Assembly (NCBI RefSeq): GCF_000003605.2 | Contig: NW_003136835.1 | Location: forward strand, 49,759 to 76,225 | Direction: 5' to 3' | Length of the DNA stretch: 26,467 bases | DNA from: Saccoglossus kowalevskii | Taxonomy: Eukaryota; Hemichordata; Enteropneusta; Harrimaniidae | Shown: piece after piece, positions 21,301 through 26,467 of the stretch | Position numbering within the stretch: the stretch's first letter is position 1 | Layout of the letters: each line of letters begins with the position of its first letter | Translations under genes and position numbers: made by a program | The notes under the pieces: generated by a model | Databases searched by the model: none | Told to the model about the DNA's origin: nothing | What the model saw: the letters and a program-made list of their open reading frames with translations, nothing else

Positions 21301-22821
21301 CAATTCTTGTTGGAATTTGCCATGAATATCACTATACCACAAAAGTAAAGGTTCATTTTCGACATATAAATACATTGTATCAATATTCACCATATGATGG
21401 AGTTTTTTCCCACTATCTTTTTATAAAACACTATCGTTTGTATACTAGGTAGTCAGTATTCAGAATGCTACACAATTTTAGGACAATTCCACAGCTGTTG
21501 AATGGGGAAACATCTGTTGCTAGCCATGTAAATGTCATGTATCTGATCATGTTTTACTATCTATAAAAACCACCTACCATTGCACTGGATCCCTGAGCTT
21601 GCTGCTTTGAGGATGGCCATAGGATCGGACTCCACAAATAACTTTAAATAACCATGCAACTTAAGTGCTTTATCATTGTATTCCGGAGTCCACAGTGAGA
21701 CTGATATATCCACACTGTTCATCTTAACTGGCAGCCTATCTAACGTCACAGATAGGGGAAAAATTATTGTATCTCCTCCAATCATGATTGGTTTTGCAAG
21801 CTAAATAAATGAAAACAGAAACAAAAATATATTTCAAAATTATCACTTTATATTTTTTACTATTATCTGTAACCATTGCCACTCTCTTCGGGGAGTAAGT
21901 GTAGATAAATAAGCAAAAAAAAAATTAAAAAAATAACATTAACAAAACAGTCAAAAATGGCTCACAATATGTGCCTTCAAAGAATTCATTTTTATAATTT
22001 ATAATTTTATTTAATGTTCGTAATTTGCTCTCTTCAACTAAGTGATAGTGCTTCTTTTTTAAGAAAAATATATTATACATATTTATTATTATTTTTATAC
22101 CAGGGTACTGGTATTAATGTTTTATCTTAAGAGCAAAACTACAAGTACTTCAAATTTAGGTGTTAATTAATTTTTACTTAATACTACTTTACTTTTTACT
22201 GTTTCAATATTTAATACAAAAATATTATATTCTTATTCAATACAAACATGAATTCAGTCCATTCAAAACATTCTTACTACTAGTATATGTATATTTGCTT
22301 TCATGTTAAACTGTTATGTGTATGCAATGCATCATATCAGATATAAATTTTTAATGATATTAATGCTTAATAATTAATATTTTCACAGAAAGCTCATCAT
22401 TCTGACCACACCCCCCCCCCCCCCCCAAAAAAAACATAAAAATAATCATGCTCACCTCGTTTGCCGAGATTTCACTGGTTTTGCAGTATTCCGATAGTGG
22501 TTCACATTTCTTGAAGCCATGCTCGTCTTTCCCTGAAATGGCTAGTGCATCGATGTTTGTGTTTGTAACAATATTACCAACTTCGTGGTAAAAACCTGCG
22601 TTTGCAGACATGCATAGCGTTTGCATCCGATCGTGCCACGACTGTAAACATTGTTGATTGTCCGAGTTTCCATCGTATTGCGAAACTAAGAGAAAGCGCA
22701 CAGTTTCGCCGTGATATGCGTATGTTCTTGGCACAATGTTTCGGAAATCAGTCCACTTATCGGGTTTGGAAGAAGGGAAATACAAGAAAAAGTTGCAGTT
22801 CATAGACCCATCTTCCGCCAT
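3233..22821 (-). CDS. TRAPPC14: TRAPPC14 (C7orf43/MAP11) orthologue, complete, 10 coding exons
   Basis: Exons in transcript order: 22821-22456, 21800-21578, 12930-12844, 11729-11609, 8308-8161, 7452-7292, 6462-6368, 5071-4932, 4023-3779, 3392-3233. They total 1746 bases and encode 581 residues; every junction is GT-AG and phase-consistent. Family blocks, compared from memory with human (about 580 residues): GETVRFLLV (38-46), FPLSVTLDRLP in exon 2, VAGKQYVLVK in exon 3, CQLPITLKPLEKH in exon 5, VTYTVLNNLQDF (372-383), FNVGFQALNPGVFE (end of exon 8), HMKLKLQYTA (451-460) and KLSLDRI near the C-terminus. Human TRAPPC14 is a metazoan TRAPPII subunit that helps tether pre-ciliary vesicles at the mother centriole (Rabin8/FBF1 partners) and has been linked to microtubules. 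An in-frame TGA (22831-22833) sets the start. No signal peptide or membrane segment is seen, and there is no break. Confidence 0.96.
3393..4931 (-). other. TRAPPC14 introns 9 (3393-3778) and 8 (4024-4931)
   Basis: Apart from exon 9 (3779-4023), this is AT-rich intron sequence in which I recognise no gene, RNA or repeat boundary. Confidence 0.7.
3779..4023 (-). CDS. TRAPPC14: TRAPPC14 exon 9 (residues 448-529)
   Basis: 245 bases, acceptor ATTTGACAG, donor GTGAGC, phase 0 in and phase 2 out. It begins IGQHMKLKLQYTA, almost identical to human SQHMKLKLQFTA, and then becomes a Ser/Arg/Tyr-rich, probably disordered tail with SHRSHSISNDP. The human tail is likewise Ser/Arg-rich (SLGRSQSFSH). Confidence 0.95.
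4932..5071 (-). CDS. TRAPPC14: TRAPPC14 exon 8 (residues 401-447)
   Basis: 140 bases, acceptor TTATTTCAG, donor GTAAGT, phase 1 in and phase 0 out. It encodes MDAITNSVICHEPYSSTGYC, then GSTLTFNVGFQALNPGVFE. This matches human MQAALDSVVCHTPLNNLGFS and GSALTFSVAFQALRTGLFE. Confidence 0.94.
5072..6367 (-). other. TRAPPC14 intron 7
   Basis: AT-rich intron. About 5072-5980 shows nothing recognisable; about 5985-6245 holds a dispersed repeat listed separately. Confidence 0.7.
5985..6245 (+). repeat. Diverged dispersed repeat, two units of about 126 bp
   Basis: Two tandem units share the order GCCATTTTGAG or GCCATTTGGCAATCTTGA, then an ATC-rich block, then GTATGT..AAG.TTTGAA. The same order appears at 11065-11350 (GGCCGCCATTCGGCCATC, ATCATGAAAC, GTATATACAAGGTTTGAA). 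The copy is old and has no visible terminal hairpin. Confidence 0.55.
6368..6462 (-). CDS. TRAPPC14: TRAPPC14 exon 7 (residues 369-401)
   Basis: 95 bases, acceptor TTCTGTTGCAG, donor GTAAAA (weak, followed by AT-rich sequence), phase 2 in and phase 1 out. It encodes SFNVTYTVLNNLQDFISVKL and LWNPD, one of the best-conserved blocks (human FTVTYTLLNNLQDFLAVRLVW). The exon ends in a Lys/Glu-rich stretch where human differs. Confidence 0.95.
6561..7190. repeat. 40-bp minisatellite, 15 full units plus partial, in TRAPPC14 intron 6
   Basis: Fifteen consecutive 40-base units start at 6561, 6601, and so on to 7121, with a degenerate partial unit after 7161. Each has AGCAGGACAG, a GTACCTGTAT-type block, GAACTTTCAC and CTTATATGAC. 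Most units contain the palindrome CAGGTACCTG. Units 4, 7 and 10 carry GTATGTGTAT instead, giving a three-unit (120-bp) higher-order pattern. The array ends 98 bases from the exon 7 acceptor and about 100 bases from the exon 6 donor. Confidence 0.98.
7292..7452 (-). CDS. TRAPPC14: TRAPPC14 exon 6 (residues 316-369)
   Basis: 161 bases, acceptor CATCACAG, donor GTATGT, phase 0 in and phase 2 out. It encodes SFEVPLLLALSWSTSSQLNS and VIITHYKLPRIKINLP, matching human LEVPLIAVVQWSTPKLPFTQ and IYTHYRLPSVRLDRP. The downstream intron contains the 40-bp minisatellite. Confidence 0.95.
7453..8160 (-). other. TRAPPC14 intron 5 with a decayed direct duplication
   Basis: No gene seen. GAAAGCCTCCACAAAT occurs at 7627-7642 and again at 7743-7758 (116-base spacing), a likely old tandem duplication. 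A CpG-dense patch (about 7484-7545) stands out from the AT-rich background and includes an ACGTTGA / TCAACGT inverted pair. Confidence 0.5.
8161..8308 (-). CDS. TRAPPC14: TRAPPC14 exon 5 (residues 266-315)
   Basis: 148 bases. The acceptor CTTCTTCTGTCAG has a good pyrimidine tract; the donor is GTGAGT; phase 2 in and phase 0 out. It encodes SISMVTSRSCQLPITLKPLE and KHCVVFRVHIRN, corresponding to human VSMGSFCRL and PCPLNALEEHNFLFQL. An open frame extends both ways past the splice sites, but only this acceptor keeps phase with exon 4. Confidence 0.92.
9994..10018 (+). repeat. A25 homopolymer
   Basis: Twenty-five A's follow ACATCTACCTTTTC. It could be the tail of an old retroposed sequence, but the upstream bases match no SINE or gene I know and no target-site duplication is evident. 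Confidence 0.6.
10243..11064. other. Assembly gap (822 N)
   Basis: A run of N with no sequence information. Open frames across it are artefacts. Its right edge cuts directly into a tandem-repeat unit. Confidence 1.
11065..11470 (+). mobile_element. Pearl/HINE-like non-autonomous element: ~151-bp tandem units and 3' hairpin
   Basis: Two tandem units begin TCCATCTGTAAACAGCC (11066) and TCCATCTGTGAATAGCC (11217), 151 bases apart. Each includes AAAAATGGCCGCCATTC and GCCATCTTGAAT. A C/A/G-rich tail (ACACACGGACACACAGAG, 11403-11420) leads to a perfect 10-bp inverted repeat, AGTCCCCGTT (11432-11441) and AACGGGGACT (11457-11466), with a 15-base loop and AATAA after it. Central tandem repeats plus a 3' hairpin are known from bivalve pearl elements and Helentron-associated elements (HINE/DINE-like); that assignment is inference. 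The 5' end is probably in the gap. Confidence 0.7.
11609..11729 (-). CDS. TRAPPC14: TRAPPC14 exon 4 (residues 226-266)
   Basis: 121 bases, acceptor TTCACAG, donor GTAAGT, phase 1 in and phase 2 out. It encodes VSNDFKDVLVLHNLKVLPNS, then NDNFLPPSPDG. This matches human LNSSSQEEISIWDIRILPNF and the following MPDG. Confidence 0.92.
11730..12843 (-). other. TRAPPC14 intron 3
   Basis: AT-rich. A possible MITE occupies 12366-12747 and is listed separately. The plus-strand open frame at 11773-12027 is AT-rich, has no family match and is not called. Confidence 0.65.
12366..12747. mobile_element. Possible MITE with TAACCCTG terminal inverted repeats
   Basis: TAACCCTG (12366-12373) and CAGGGTTA (12740-12747) form a perfect 8-bp inverted pair, and TGCCA / TGGCA just inside extend the match with a gap. 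GATATA occurs near both outer edges as a possible imperfect target-site duplication. No coding capacity. The short ends make chance possible. Confidence 0.35.
12844..12930 (-). CDS. TRAPPC14: TRAPPC14 exon 3 (residues 197-226)
   Basis: An 87-base exon isolated by an 8.6-kb upstream intron. Acceptor CAACAG, donor GTACGT, phase 1 in and phase 1 out. It encodes SLLSPPCVGCRHISVAGKQY and VLVK, matching human LTLLPPPVLRCRQFTVAGKH. It is below usual ORF cut-offs and was found by homology and phase. Confidence 0.93.
14262..14775 (+). mobile_element. Pearl/HINE-like element with inverted ends, 3 internal units and 3' hairpin
   Basis: AGCTCCGCTGT (14272-14282) and ACAGCGGAGCT (14760-14770) are a perfect 11-bp inverted pair. 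Between them are about three units of roughly 150 bases, each with AAAGATATCAT or GAAGATATCAT, AAATGAACAA and TTTTCAACAAAAAGTCGAAA-like words; the first two end in TATCACTTTTTACCAAAAAT. The right end forms its own hairpin around TGTCGACA (flanked by AGCTC and GAGCT), followed by AATAAAG. A GACACGGACGACGGACA tail precedes the hairpin. The architecture equals that of the 11.1-11.5 kb element although the sequence differs. It lies in TRAPPC14 intron 2 and has no coding capacity. Confidence 0.7.
16230..16455. mobile_element. Palindromic MITE-like element with CACTGGGTTTTAATT boxes
   Basis: The left end (TACTGTAAAATGAC, then TTTTCACTGGGTTAAAATT) and the right end (AATTAAAACCCAGTGAATAA, then CTTTACAATA) are imperfect inverted copies of about 40 bases. 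The CACTGGGTTTTAATT-type box recurs inside in direct orientation near 16298 and 16350. There is no coding capacity. A diverged relative lies at about 25329-25507. Confidence 0.6.
18174..18760 (-). mobile_element. Decayed LINE fragment, ORF2 C-terminal region with CCHC-like motif
   Basis: A minus-strand frame reads through KLHTYTQFKPTYKFEPYL, RTSFTKFKISAHTLPIE and, after one in-frame TGA (18441-18443), PPEERKCQLCNN and EIHALLDCNHT, ending at TAA (18174-18176). The pattern of a KLRTY-like start, a FRISAH-like block and Cys-X2-Cys followed by His and Cys is typical of the region after reverse transcriptase in animal LINE ORF2. Stops appear upstream of about 18760, so this is a 5'-truncated dead copy on the same strand as TRAPPC14. 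It may belong to the same family as the endonuclease fragment at 1-786, but the two do not overlap. Confidence 0.8.
20748..21193. mobile_element. Possible MITE with TTTTTAGCGAATT ends
   Basis: TTTTTAGCGAATTTAGCG near 20752-20770 and AATTCGCTAAAATTGC near 21150-21170 face each other, with more TTCGCTA words inside. The right edge ends in TTTTACAGTA, the reverse of the TACTGTAAAA edge of the 16.2-kb element, suggesting a related group. Boundaries are approximate and no coding is seen. Confidence 0.45.
21578..21800 (-). CDS. TRAPPC14: TRAPPC14 exon 2 (residues 123-197)
   Basis: Acceptor TTTATTTAG, 74 codons plus one base, donor GTAGGT. It encodes LAKPIMIGGDTIIFPLSVTL and DRLPVKMNSVDISVSLW, matching the human segment with IFPLTVSLDRLP and the following VW. 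An alternative donor four bases further on (GTGGTT) would break the frame into exon 3, so GTAGGT is chosen. Confidence 0.94.
21801..22455 (-). other. TRAPPC14 intron 1 with a C16 (transcript G16) run
   Basis: A 655-base AT-rich intron. C16 at 22411-22426 followed by A8 reads U8 then G16 in the pre-mRNA, about 30 nucleotides after the exon 1 donor. Nothing else is recognised. Confidence 0.7.
22456..22821 (-). CDS. TRAPPC14: TRAPPC14 exon 1 (residues 1-122)
   Basis: Starts MAEDGSMNCNFFLYFPSSKP; the FFLYFP and HGETVRFLLV blocks align with the human N-terminus (MYFP, LGETVRFLLV). The start context, AAT before ATGG, is good. It ends in phase 0 at GAG with donor GTGAGC. A G16 run lies about 30 nucleotides into the intron. 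The middle of the exon (about 52-122) is poorly conserved. Confidence 0.95.
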
Positions 22822-23133
22822 ATTGACCTTTCATCTGCGACTGCGTCCAAAAGTTGTGTTGAGTCAATGCTACGATGCTCTTGATTGGTTAACGGAAAAC
22901 TGAAAAAAAAAGTATTAATGTTATATATAACGTTCATTTAAGCGCATATATTATTATTATCCGAACCTATGCCATATGAATGACATTTGATATATATTTA
23001 TGAAAATAAACATCCGATGAGTGCATTTAAATTTTAAAAATAATTACAAAAGTCGATACGTGTCGTTTATTAGCGTGTCCAATAGCATTTGAGCTTATTG
23101 AGAGTGACTACAGGTGTCAGATGATTTTACAAC
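22822..23133. promoter_or_regulatory. Head-to-head promoter region of TRAPPC14 (-) and GDPD5-like (+)
   Basis: About 310 bases separate the TRAPPC14 start codon from the first ATG of the probable GDPD5-like first exon. Two CCAAT boxes point in opposite directions: CCAATC on the minus strand (22883-22888) and CCAAT on the plus strand (23079-23083), each some 50-60 bases from the start codon it faces. CGGAAG just inside the TRAPPC14 start is ETS-like. No TATA box is clear. Bidirectional use is inferred from layout. Confidence 0.55.
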
Positions 23134-23185
23134 ATGGCTGTCGACGATGTGTGGGCCAGTGTTACTCAGCACTGTTGACAAACAG
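23100..23185 (+). other. GDPD5: Probable non-coding exon 1 of the GDPD5-like gene, with uORF
   Basis: Ends at AACAG followed by donor GTACTT (23186 on). It contains ATGGCTGTCGACG in a good context (ACAAC before ATGG) opening a 14-codon uORF, 23134-23178, ending TGA. A second ATG in another frame runs through the splice to a stop in exon 2. The exon start is approximate. The link to 24092 is inferred from splice sites only. Confidence 0.45.
23134..23178 (+). promoter_or_regulatory. Upstream ORF in the GDPD5-like 5' leader
   Basis: Fourteen codons plus stop starting at a strong-context ATG. If exon 1 is transcribed as inferred, this uORF would reduce or regulate translation of the main frame starting at 24228. 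Confidence 0.35.
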
Positions 23186-24091
23186 GTACTTTATGAATTT
23201 ATTCTTTTAGACTGATGCAATACATTGATTCAAATGGCTGATGTATTTGTGGGAATCAGGTTCACTTTTCTGTAATATTACATTTAATCAAAGGAAAAGT
23301 AAATGCTCATGCAATATCGTAATATTTCAAACGTACTTACATTTTAACTTCGGCCAATTTGTCAAAATGATCGAAGTTGTCTGACTGATCCACCGTTGCC
23401 CCTGGTGAAAATTTATGATTTATACGACTTGTCACATCTGGGAAGGAAAAGAGCGCACCTGTGAGTTAATATTATTTATTTTGAAACAGAAACTTCTATG
23501 CTTCTGTTTTAAACATTATACTAATATCCGGATGACGATGACACCACACCATATCATAGAGCCTGTAGCTAGATACGTGTTGGGGGCGGGTGCTGTTTTT
23601 CATTAGTTGTAGGATACACTGCAATACACGCGGTCAGTAAATTACATACTCACGAAGTTACGTTTTAGTTGTTGTCTTCAGGAAAAAAAATTATAATTCT
23701 TTCAATCTACTAATGAAATGCAAAATGCAGCACTGAAGAAATTAATACATGTACTGTTTTTGATGATAAAATACATGTACATGTTTTGTTGACACAGTGA
23801 ATGTAAAACAGTACTGAACAATTTAAATGGAATTATAAAAATGCTGTGTTTCATGTAATCCATTTTCTTGTTATCTCCCATTATATGTATAAAATTACAT
23901 TATAACAAAACATTTTCTATGGTATTGTTTTAAAATTATCATGCTTTGATTGTTATATATATATTTGTCAGGGTATAGTGAATGATTCAAGACATATTCA
24001 GTTTTGGTATGATTTTTTATATGTATAAAACAGTATATAATAAATGTATGATATTATGCATTATAAATTGTTTATAAATTTATTATTCCAG
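23186..24091 (+). other. Probable first intron of the GDPD5-like gene
   Basis: AT-rich; the acceptor TTTATTATTCCAG ends at 24091. It overlaps a possible minus-strand exon at 23341-23401 discussed under findings. No repeat or gene is otherwise recognised. Confidence 0.5.
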
Positions 24092-24353
24092 GTGGCCTCT
24101 AAGCCAGACAATACAGTATGAATAACAAAGGTCAGCAAGCCAAAAATAAAATAGCTAACTGGTAAACAATGTGTTTTGAAAATACATAGTTAGAGGTAAT
24201 CATTTGATAAAGCGAGAGTGTTCTAAAATGGTGTCGCATTTGAGATTAGAAGCACGCCAGAGATACGAACAACAAGTATGTCTGTCATGTGTAACTGGTC
24301 TATATGGGTGCAGATGGAAACGATATCAGCGCTCTACTTCTGATACATCATGG
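24092..24353 (+). CDS. GDPD5: GDPD5-like exon 2: 5'UTR then first coding exon (24228-24353)
   Basis: Acceptor TTATTCCAG, donor GTAAGT after TGG at 24351-24353. 24092-24227 is leader with a further short uORF starting at the ATG in ACAGTATGAATAAC. Coding begins MVSHLRLEARQRYEQQ, then the cysteine-rich conserved block. Confidence 0.88.
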
Positions 24354-25287
24354 GTAAGTTTAATTTAACAAAATATAATGTTTTATTTATAGTTTATTGA
24401 ATATTTGGTAAAAAAAAATGAATACAGCTGCCATTAAATTACGTAATCCAGTATGAGTCGTACTGACAATCATAATCTTAAAATCGTATTGTATTTATAG
24501 CACATTTTTTTCTTGTATTCATTGGGAAAAAGAACTATAAAAATTCATTCTGCTTATTTTCCAATTAAGGTTTTCAAAAAAAAAGCAAAAAAAATTGTGA
24601 AAAAGATTGTACTGTTTAGTAATATTGCAGTTGTTTATGAAACAGGAACATTACTTATAATTAGTCTACCTTGAGATGAACTGAAAATATATTTTCTCTG
24701 TGGTTATAAATCAGAACAAGTCTGTTATAAATTAACTATGAAAGCTGCTAAGGTCAAAAGAGCAATGATAGAATGGTACTTGTATAGTGTTTTGAGTCGG
24801 TCAGAGTTAATTGACCTCTATTCTCAGGTGTTATTAATAATTTAGTTGTCCAAATTGATATTCATATACTATTGCATTTTTTTGTTATACAATGATGCAT
24901 ATGAAAACAAGTTGGTGGTCCTATTAGAAAAAAGTGGTGTGACATAAATGGTTAAATGTTAGGAACCCAGTTACTGTCAGTCAGTCAGTTGTGTATTTAA
25001 AATACTATCATTGTATACATAATTCAAAACTGTATGTATTACTGTATTTGCGTAAATGACAGAGGTAAGTCTATGGCCAAACTAAGTCATATTTTGAATA
25101 CAATGAAGTTTTACCTATGCAACTAATGAAAGAATGTGCTCTATAGTTTCTTTTCATTTTATTTGATTCTATTGTGTCTACAGAAAGAAAGAATATGGTT
25201 CATCATTTCAATCCTCGGCTTTAGTTTTATGGTGTTATGGCTGTACTTTTGGTTAATCATAAGAAATGACTGGGATGACGTGAACTG
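24228..25287 (+). CDS. GDPD5: GDPD5/GDE2-like glycerophosphodiester phosphodiesterase, N-terminal part (2 coding exons)
   Basis: Coding exons 24228-24353 (42 codons, phase 0) and 25184-25287 (34 codons plus two bases) give 76 residues. The block CLSCVTGLYGCRWKRYQRS (18-36) is nearly identical to the N-terminus of vertebrate GDE2/GDPD5 (CLSCLTGIYGCRWKRYQRS, from memory). It is followed by WKERIW, a hydrophobic segment (about 47-68, FIISILGFSFMVLWLYFWLI) and NDWDDVNW, matching the first membrane segment and the following loop. The family has six membrane segments and an extracellular GDPD catalytic domain that cleaves glycerophosphodiesters or GPI anchors; that part lies beyond the right edge. 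The start is supported by an in-frame TGA at 24177-24179. GDPD2 and GDPD4 are paralogues; the N-terminus fits GDPD5 best. Confidence 0.93.
25184..25287 (+). CDS. GDPD5: GDPD5-like coding exon 2 (first membrane segment)
   Basis: Acceptor GTGTCTACAG, donor GTGAGA, phase 0 in and phase 2 out. It encodes KERIW, a 22-residue hydrophobic helix rich in Phe/Trp/Leu, then RNDWDDVN. The TG left at the end needs a G from the next exon to make Trp, as in the family (FNWY). That exon was not found before the window ends. Confidence 0.92.
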
Positions 25288-25328
25288 GTGAGAACAAACA
25301 TTTTTTTAACTCTTAATCTCACTGCTCA

Positions 25329-25507
25329 GACATATTCACTGTTTTGTTTTGTTTTAATTTTAGTGGATTCTATTTCAATGTTGCAGGGATATTTAATATG
25401 TTATAAATTCACTGTTTTAAAAAGGGAAACAAATACATTCTTTGGTTAACTTTGCATATTCAGCCCTCAGTGAAATAAGCGAAAAAAAACCCCAGCAAAT
25501 AATTAAA
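25329..25507. repeat. Diverged relative of the 16.2-kb MITE
   Basis: Shares in order CATATTCACTG, TTTTAATTT, AAATTCACTGTTTTA, GCATATTCA and CAGTGAAATAAGCG, then ACCCCAGCAAATAATTA, with 16288-16435. The left inverted end is degraded. Confidence 0.55.
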
Positions 25508-26012
25508 CTTATCTGCTACACAGAATGGTAGTACAAATTCAAACTGTGACAATAGCAATAGATGGATATCAAAAGATCACTGATATCACCTTTTTTTATT
25601 TGTTCATATGGATGGTGTAGCATGTGTTTGACATTTGTCATGTTTTGCATTGGTATTTTGACTAATGTAATAAGGGTCATAAACAAGTGTGGAATTATCA
25701 GAACACCTTTCTGAGCATCAAAACATGCATTATTGCATGTTGGTTTTACTGTTATATATAGCAAATCAACTCTTTATCTATTCATATGCTATGTACATGT
25801 TCTCCCCATCGGGTCTGAAACAGGAACTGATGTTTTGGTTTTTATTTTTTCCTCCAATGTCATTTCCAATGACATGCCCCGGCTGATTCTTATACACAGG
25901 TTTTTGCTTTCATATGCAATTACCTCATCCTTTTCCTTTAGAATATCTGATGTATAACTCATAAGAGATCACTTTGTGAAGTACTGAGACTGTGTCATTT
26001 TCAATGAATTGT

Positions 26013-26467
26013 TAATTATAACTTATAATTATTAACTTATAATTCGGTCTCCGTCCATGTGTCTGTGCGTCCGTCCGGAGTCATATCTCAGAATCCCTTG
26101 GACTAATTCCGTTCATTCTTTGCATGTGCCTAGTACTTTATATAGTCCATGGGCCAGAAAAGGAAACCCTCCCCCCCTTTGGGGATTTTTCAAGATGATG
26201 TTTTTCGCATACCTTAGGGTGTGTCTGACAAGAATTAGGTTGTCTGCCATCTTCCCAATGGTGGGCGTGGCCACAAGGCCGCCATTTTGAATATATAATG
26301 AGTAAACCAGTTTTCAGGCTCTGGTACTGGAAAATTATATTTAAGCCTTACGTTTTACATTGTATGCTACATTGTCAATATCCATAGCCAACATACATTA
26401 TTTTGGCACCTTTCTTATAGGAGCGTGGTTAATAAATCATCTATTTTGAATATATAATGAGATTGGC
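26013..26467 (-). repeat. Dispersed repeat with C/A/G-rich tail, truncated by window end
   Basis: GTCTCCGTCCATGTGTCTG (26046-26064) and GCGTCCGTCCGG read on the minus strand as the same GGACGGACGCACAGACAC type of tail seen at the ends of the 11- and 14-kb elements, followed by an AT-rich inverted stretch (26013-26044). GGCCGCCATTTTGAA near 26278 also resembles the 11-kb family. ATTTTGAATATATAATGAG occurs twice (26284-26302 and 26443-26461), indicating about 159-bp tandem units. Confidence 0.6.

Larger units (their letters stand above)
12931..21577 (-). other. TRAPPC14 intron 2 (8.6 kb), repeat-rich
   Basis: The largest intron. Recognised contents, listed separately, are a hairpin-ended tandem-repeat element (14262-14775), a MITE (about 16230-16455), a LINE fragment (about 18174-18760) and a second MITE-like element (about 20748-21193). 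In 12931-14260, 14780-16225, 16460-18170, 18770-20745 and 21195-21577 I see only AT-rich DNA without a supportable gene, RNA or array. Exons 2 and 3 join in phase 1 with no missing family block. Confidence 0.75.
25288..26467 (+). other. GDPD5-like intron running off the right edge
   Basis: No exon resembling the next family segment (YLYNRMGYWSDW-like) was found. Contents are a MITE relative (about 25329-25507) and a dispersed repeat (about 26013-26467); the remainder is AT-rich and featureless. Confidence 0.6.

Noticed and set aside
22602-22805. Plus-strand open frame antisense to TRAPPC14 exon 1
   Set aside because: Shadow of a confidently assigned exon on the other strand.
23415-23606. Plus-strand 63-codon frame in the GDPD5-like first intron
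   Set aside because: No family similarity; an internal GTGAGT is donor-like but no transcript logic supports an exon.
25860-25950. Possible third GDPD5 exon after CTTATACACAG
   Set aside because: The translated sequence does not resemble the expected YLYNRMGYWSDW-like segment.

Overview
This is an AT-rich, intron-rich animal nuclear sequence, most likely from a bilaterian invertebrate such as a mollusc or hemichordate; the sequence alone does not settle the phylum. The evidence is GT-AG introns with consistent phases, three animal gene families, decayed LINE fragments, several short dispersed repeat families, a 40-bp minisatellite and an 822-base assembly gap (10243-11064). No prokaryotic or viral gene organisation is present.

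Layout. (1) Left edge, minus strand: a decayed LINE endonuclease fragment (1-786) sits inside an intron of a BACC1 (C17orf49-type) gene. Only its first two coding exons (1146-1163 and 873-967) and its promoter (about 1164-1264, with ETS-, YY1- and ZNF143-like motifs) lie in the window. (2) 1265-3232: intergenic DNA plus the 3' flank of the next gene, with one repeat copy. (3) 3233-22821, minus strand: a complete ten-exon TRAPPC14 (C7orf43/MAP11) orthologue. All nine splice junctions are in phase and the conceptual protein is 581 residues, against about 580 in human. Its introns hold the minisatellite, pearl/HINE-like elements with a 3' hairpin, palindromic MITE-like elements, a second LINE fragment and the gap. 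(4) 22822-23133: a short head-to-head promoter region. (5) From about 23134, plus strand: the 5' part of a GDPD5/GDE2-like gene, with a probable non-coding exon, two coding exons (24228-24353 and 25184-25287) and then intron running off the right edge.

TRAPPC14 is known as a TRAPPII subunit in vesicle tethering at the centriole and ciliogenesis. BACC1 is a nuclear chromatin-complex component. GDE2 is a membrane glycerophosphodiesterase acting on GPI anchors or glycerophospholipids. They do not form a known pathway; the shared TRAPPC14/GDPD5 promoter region is the only visible functional link. I found no clearly new biological system. The points most worth checking are the three gene identifications, the repeat families ending in a hairpin followed by CTAATAA, the minisatellite carrying splice-site-like motifs, and the gap, which is probably collapsed tandem repeat.
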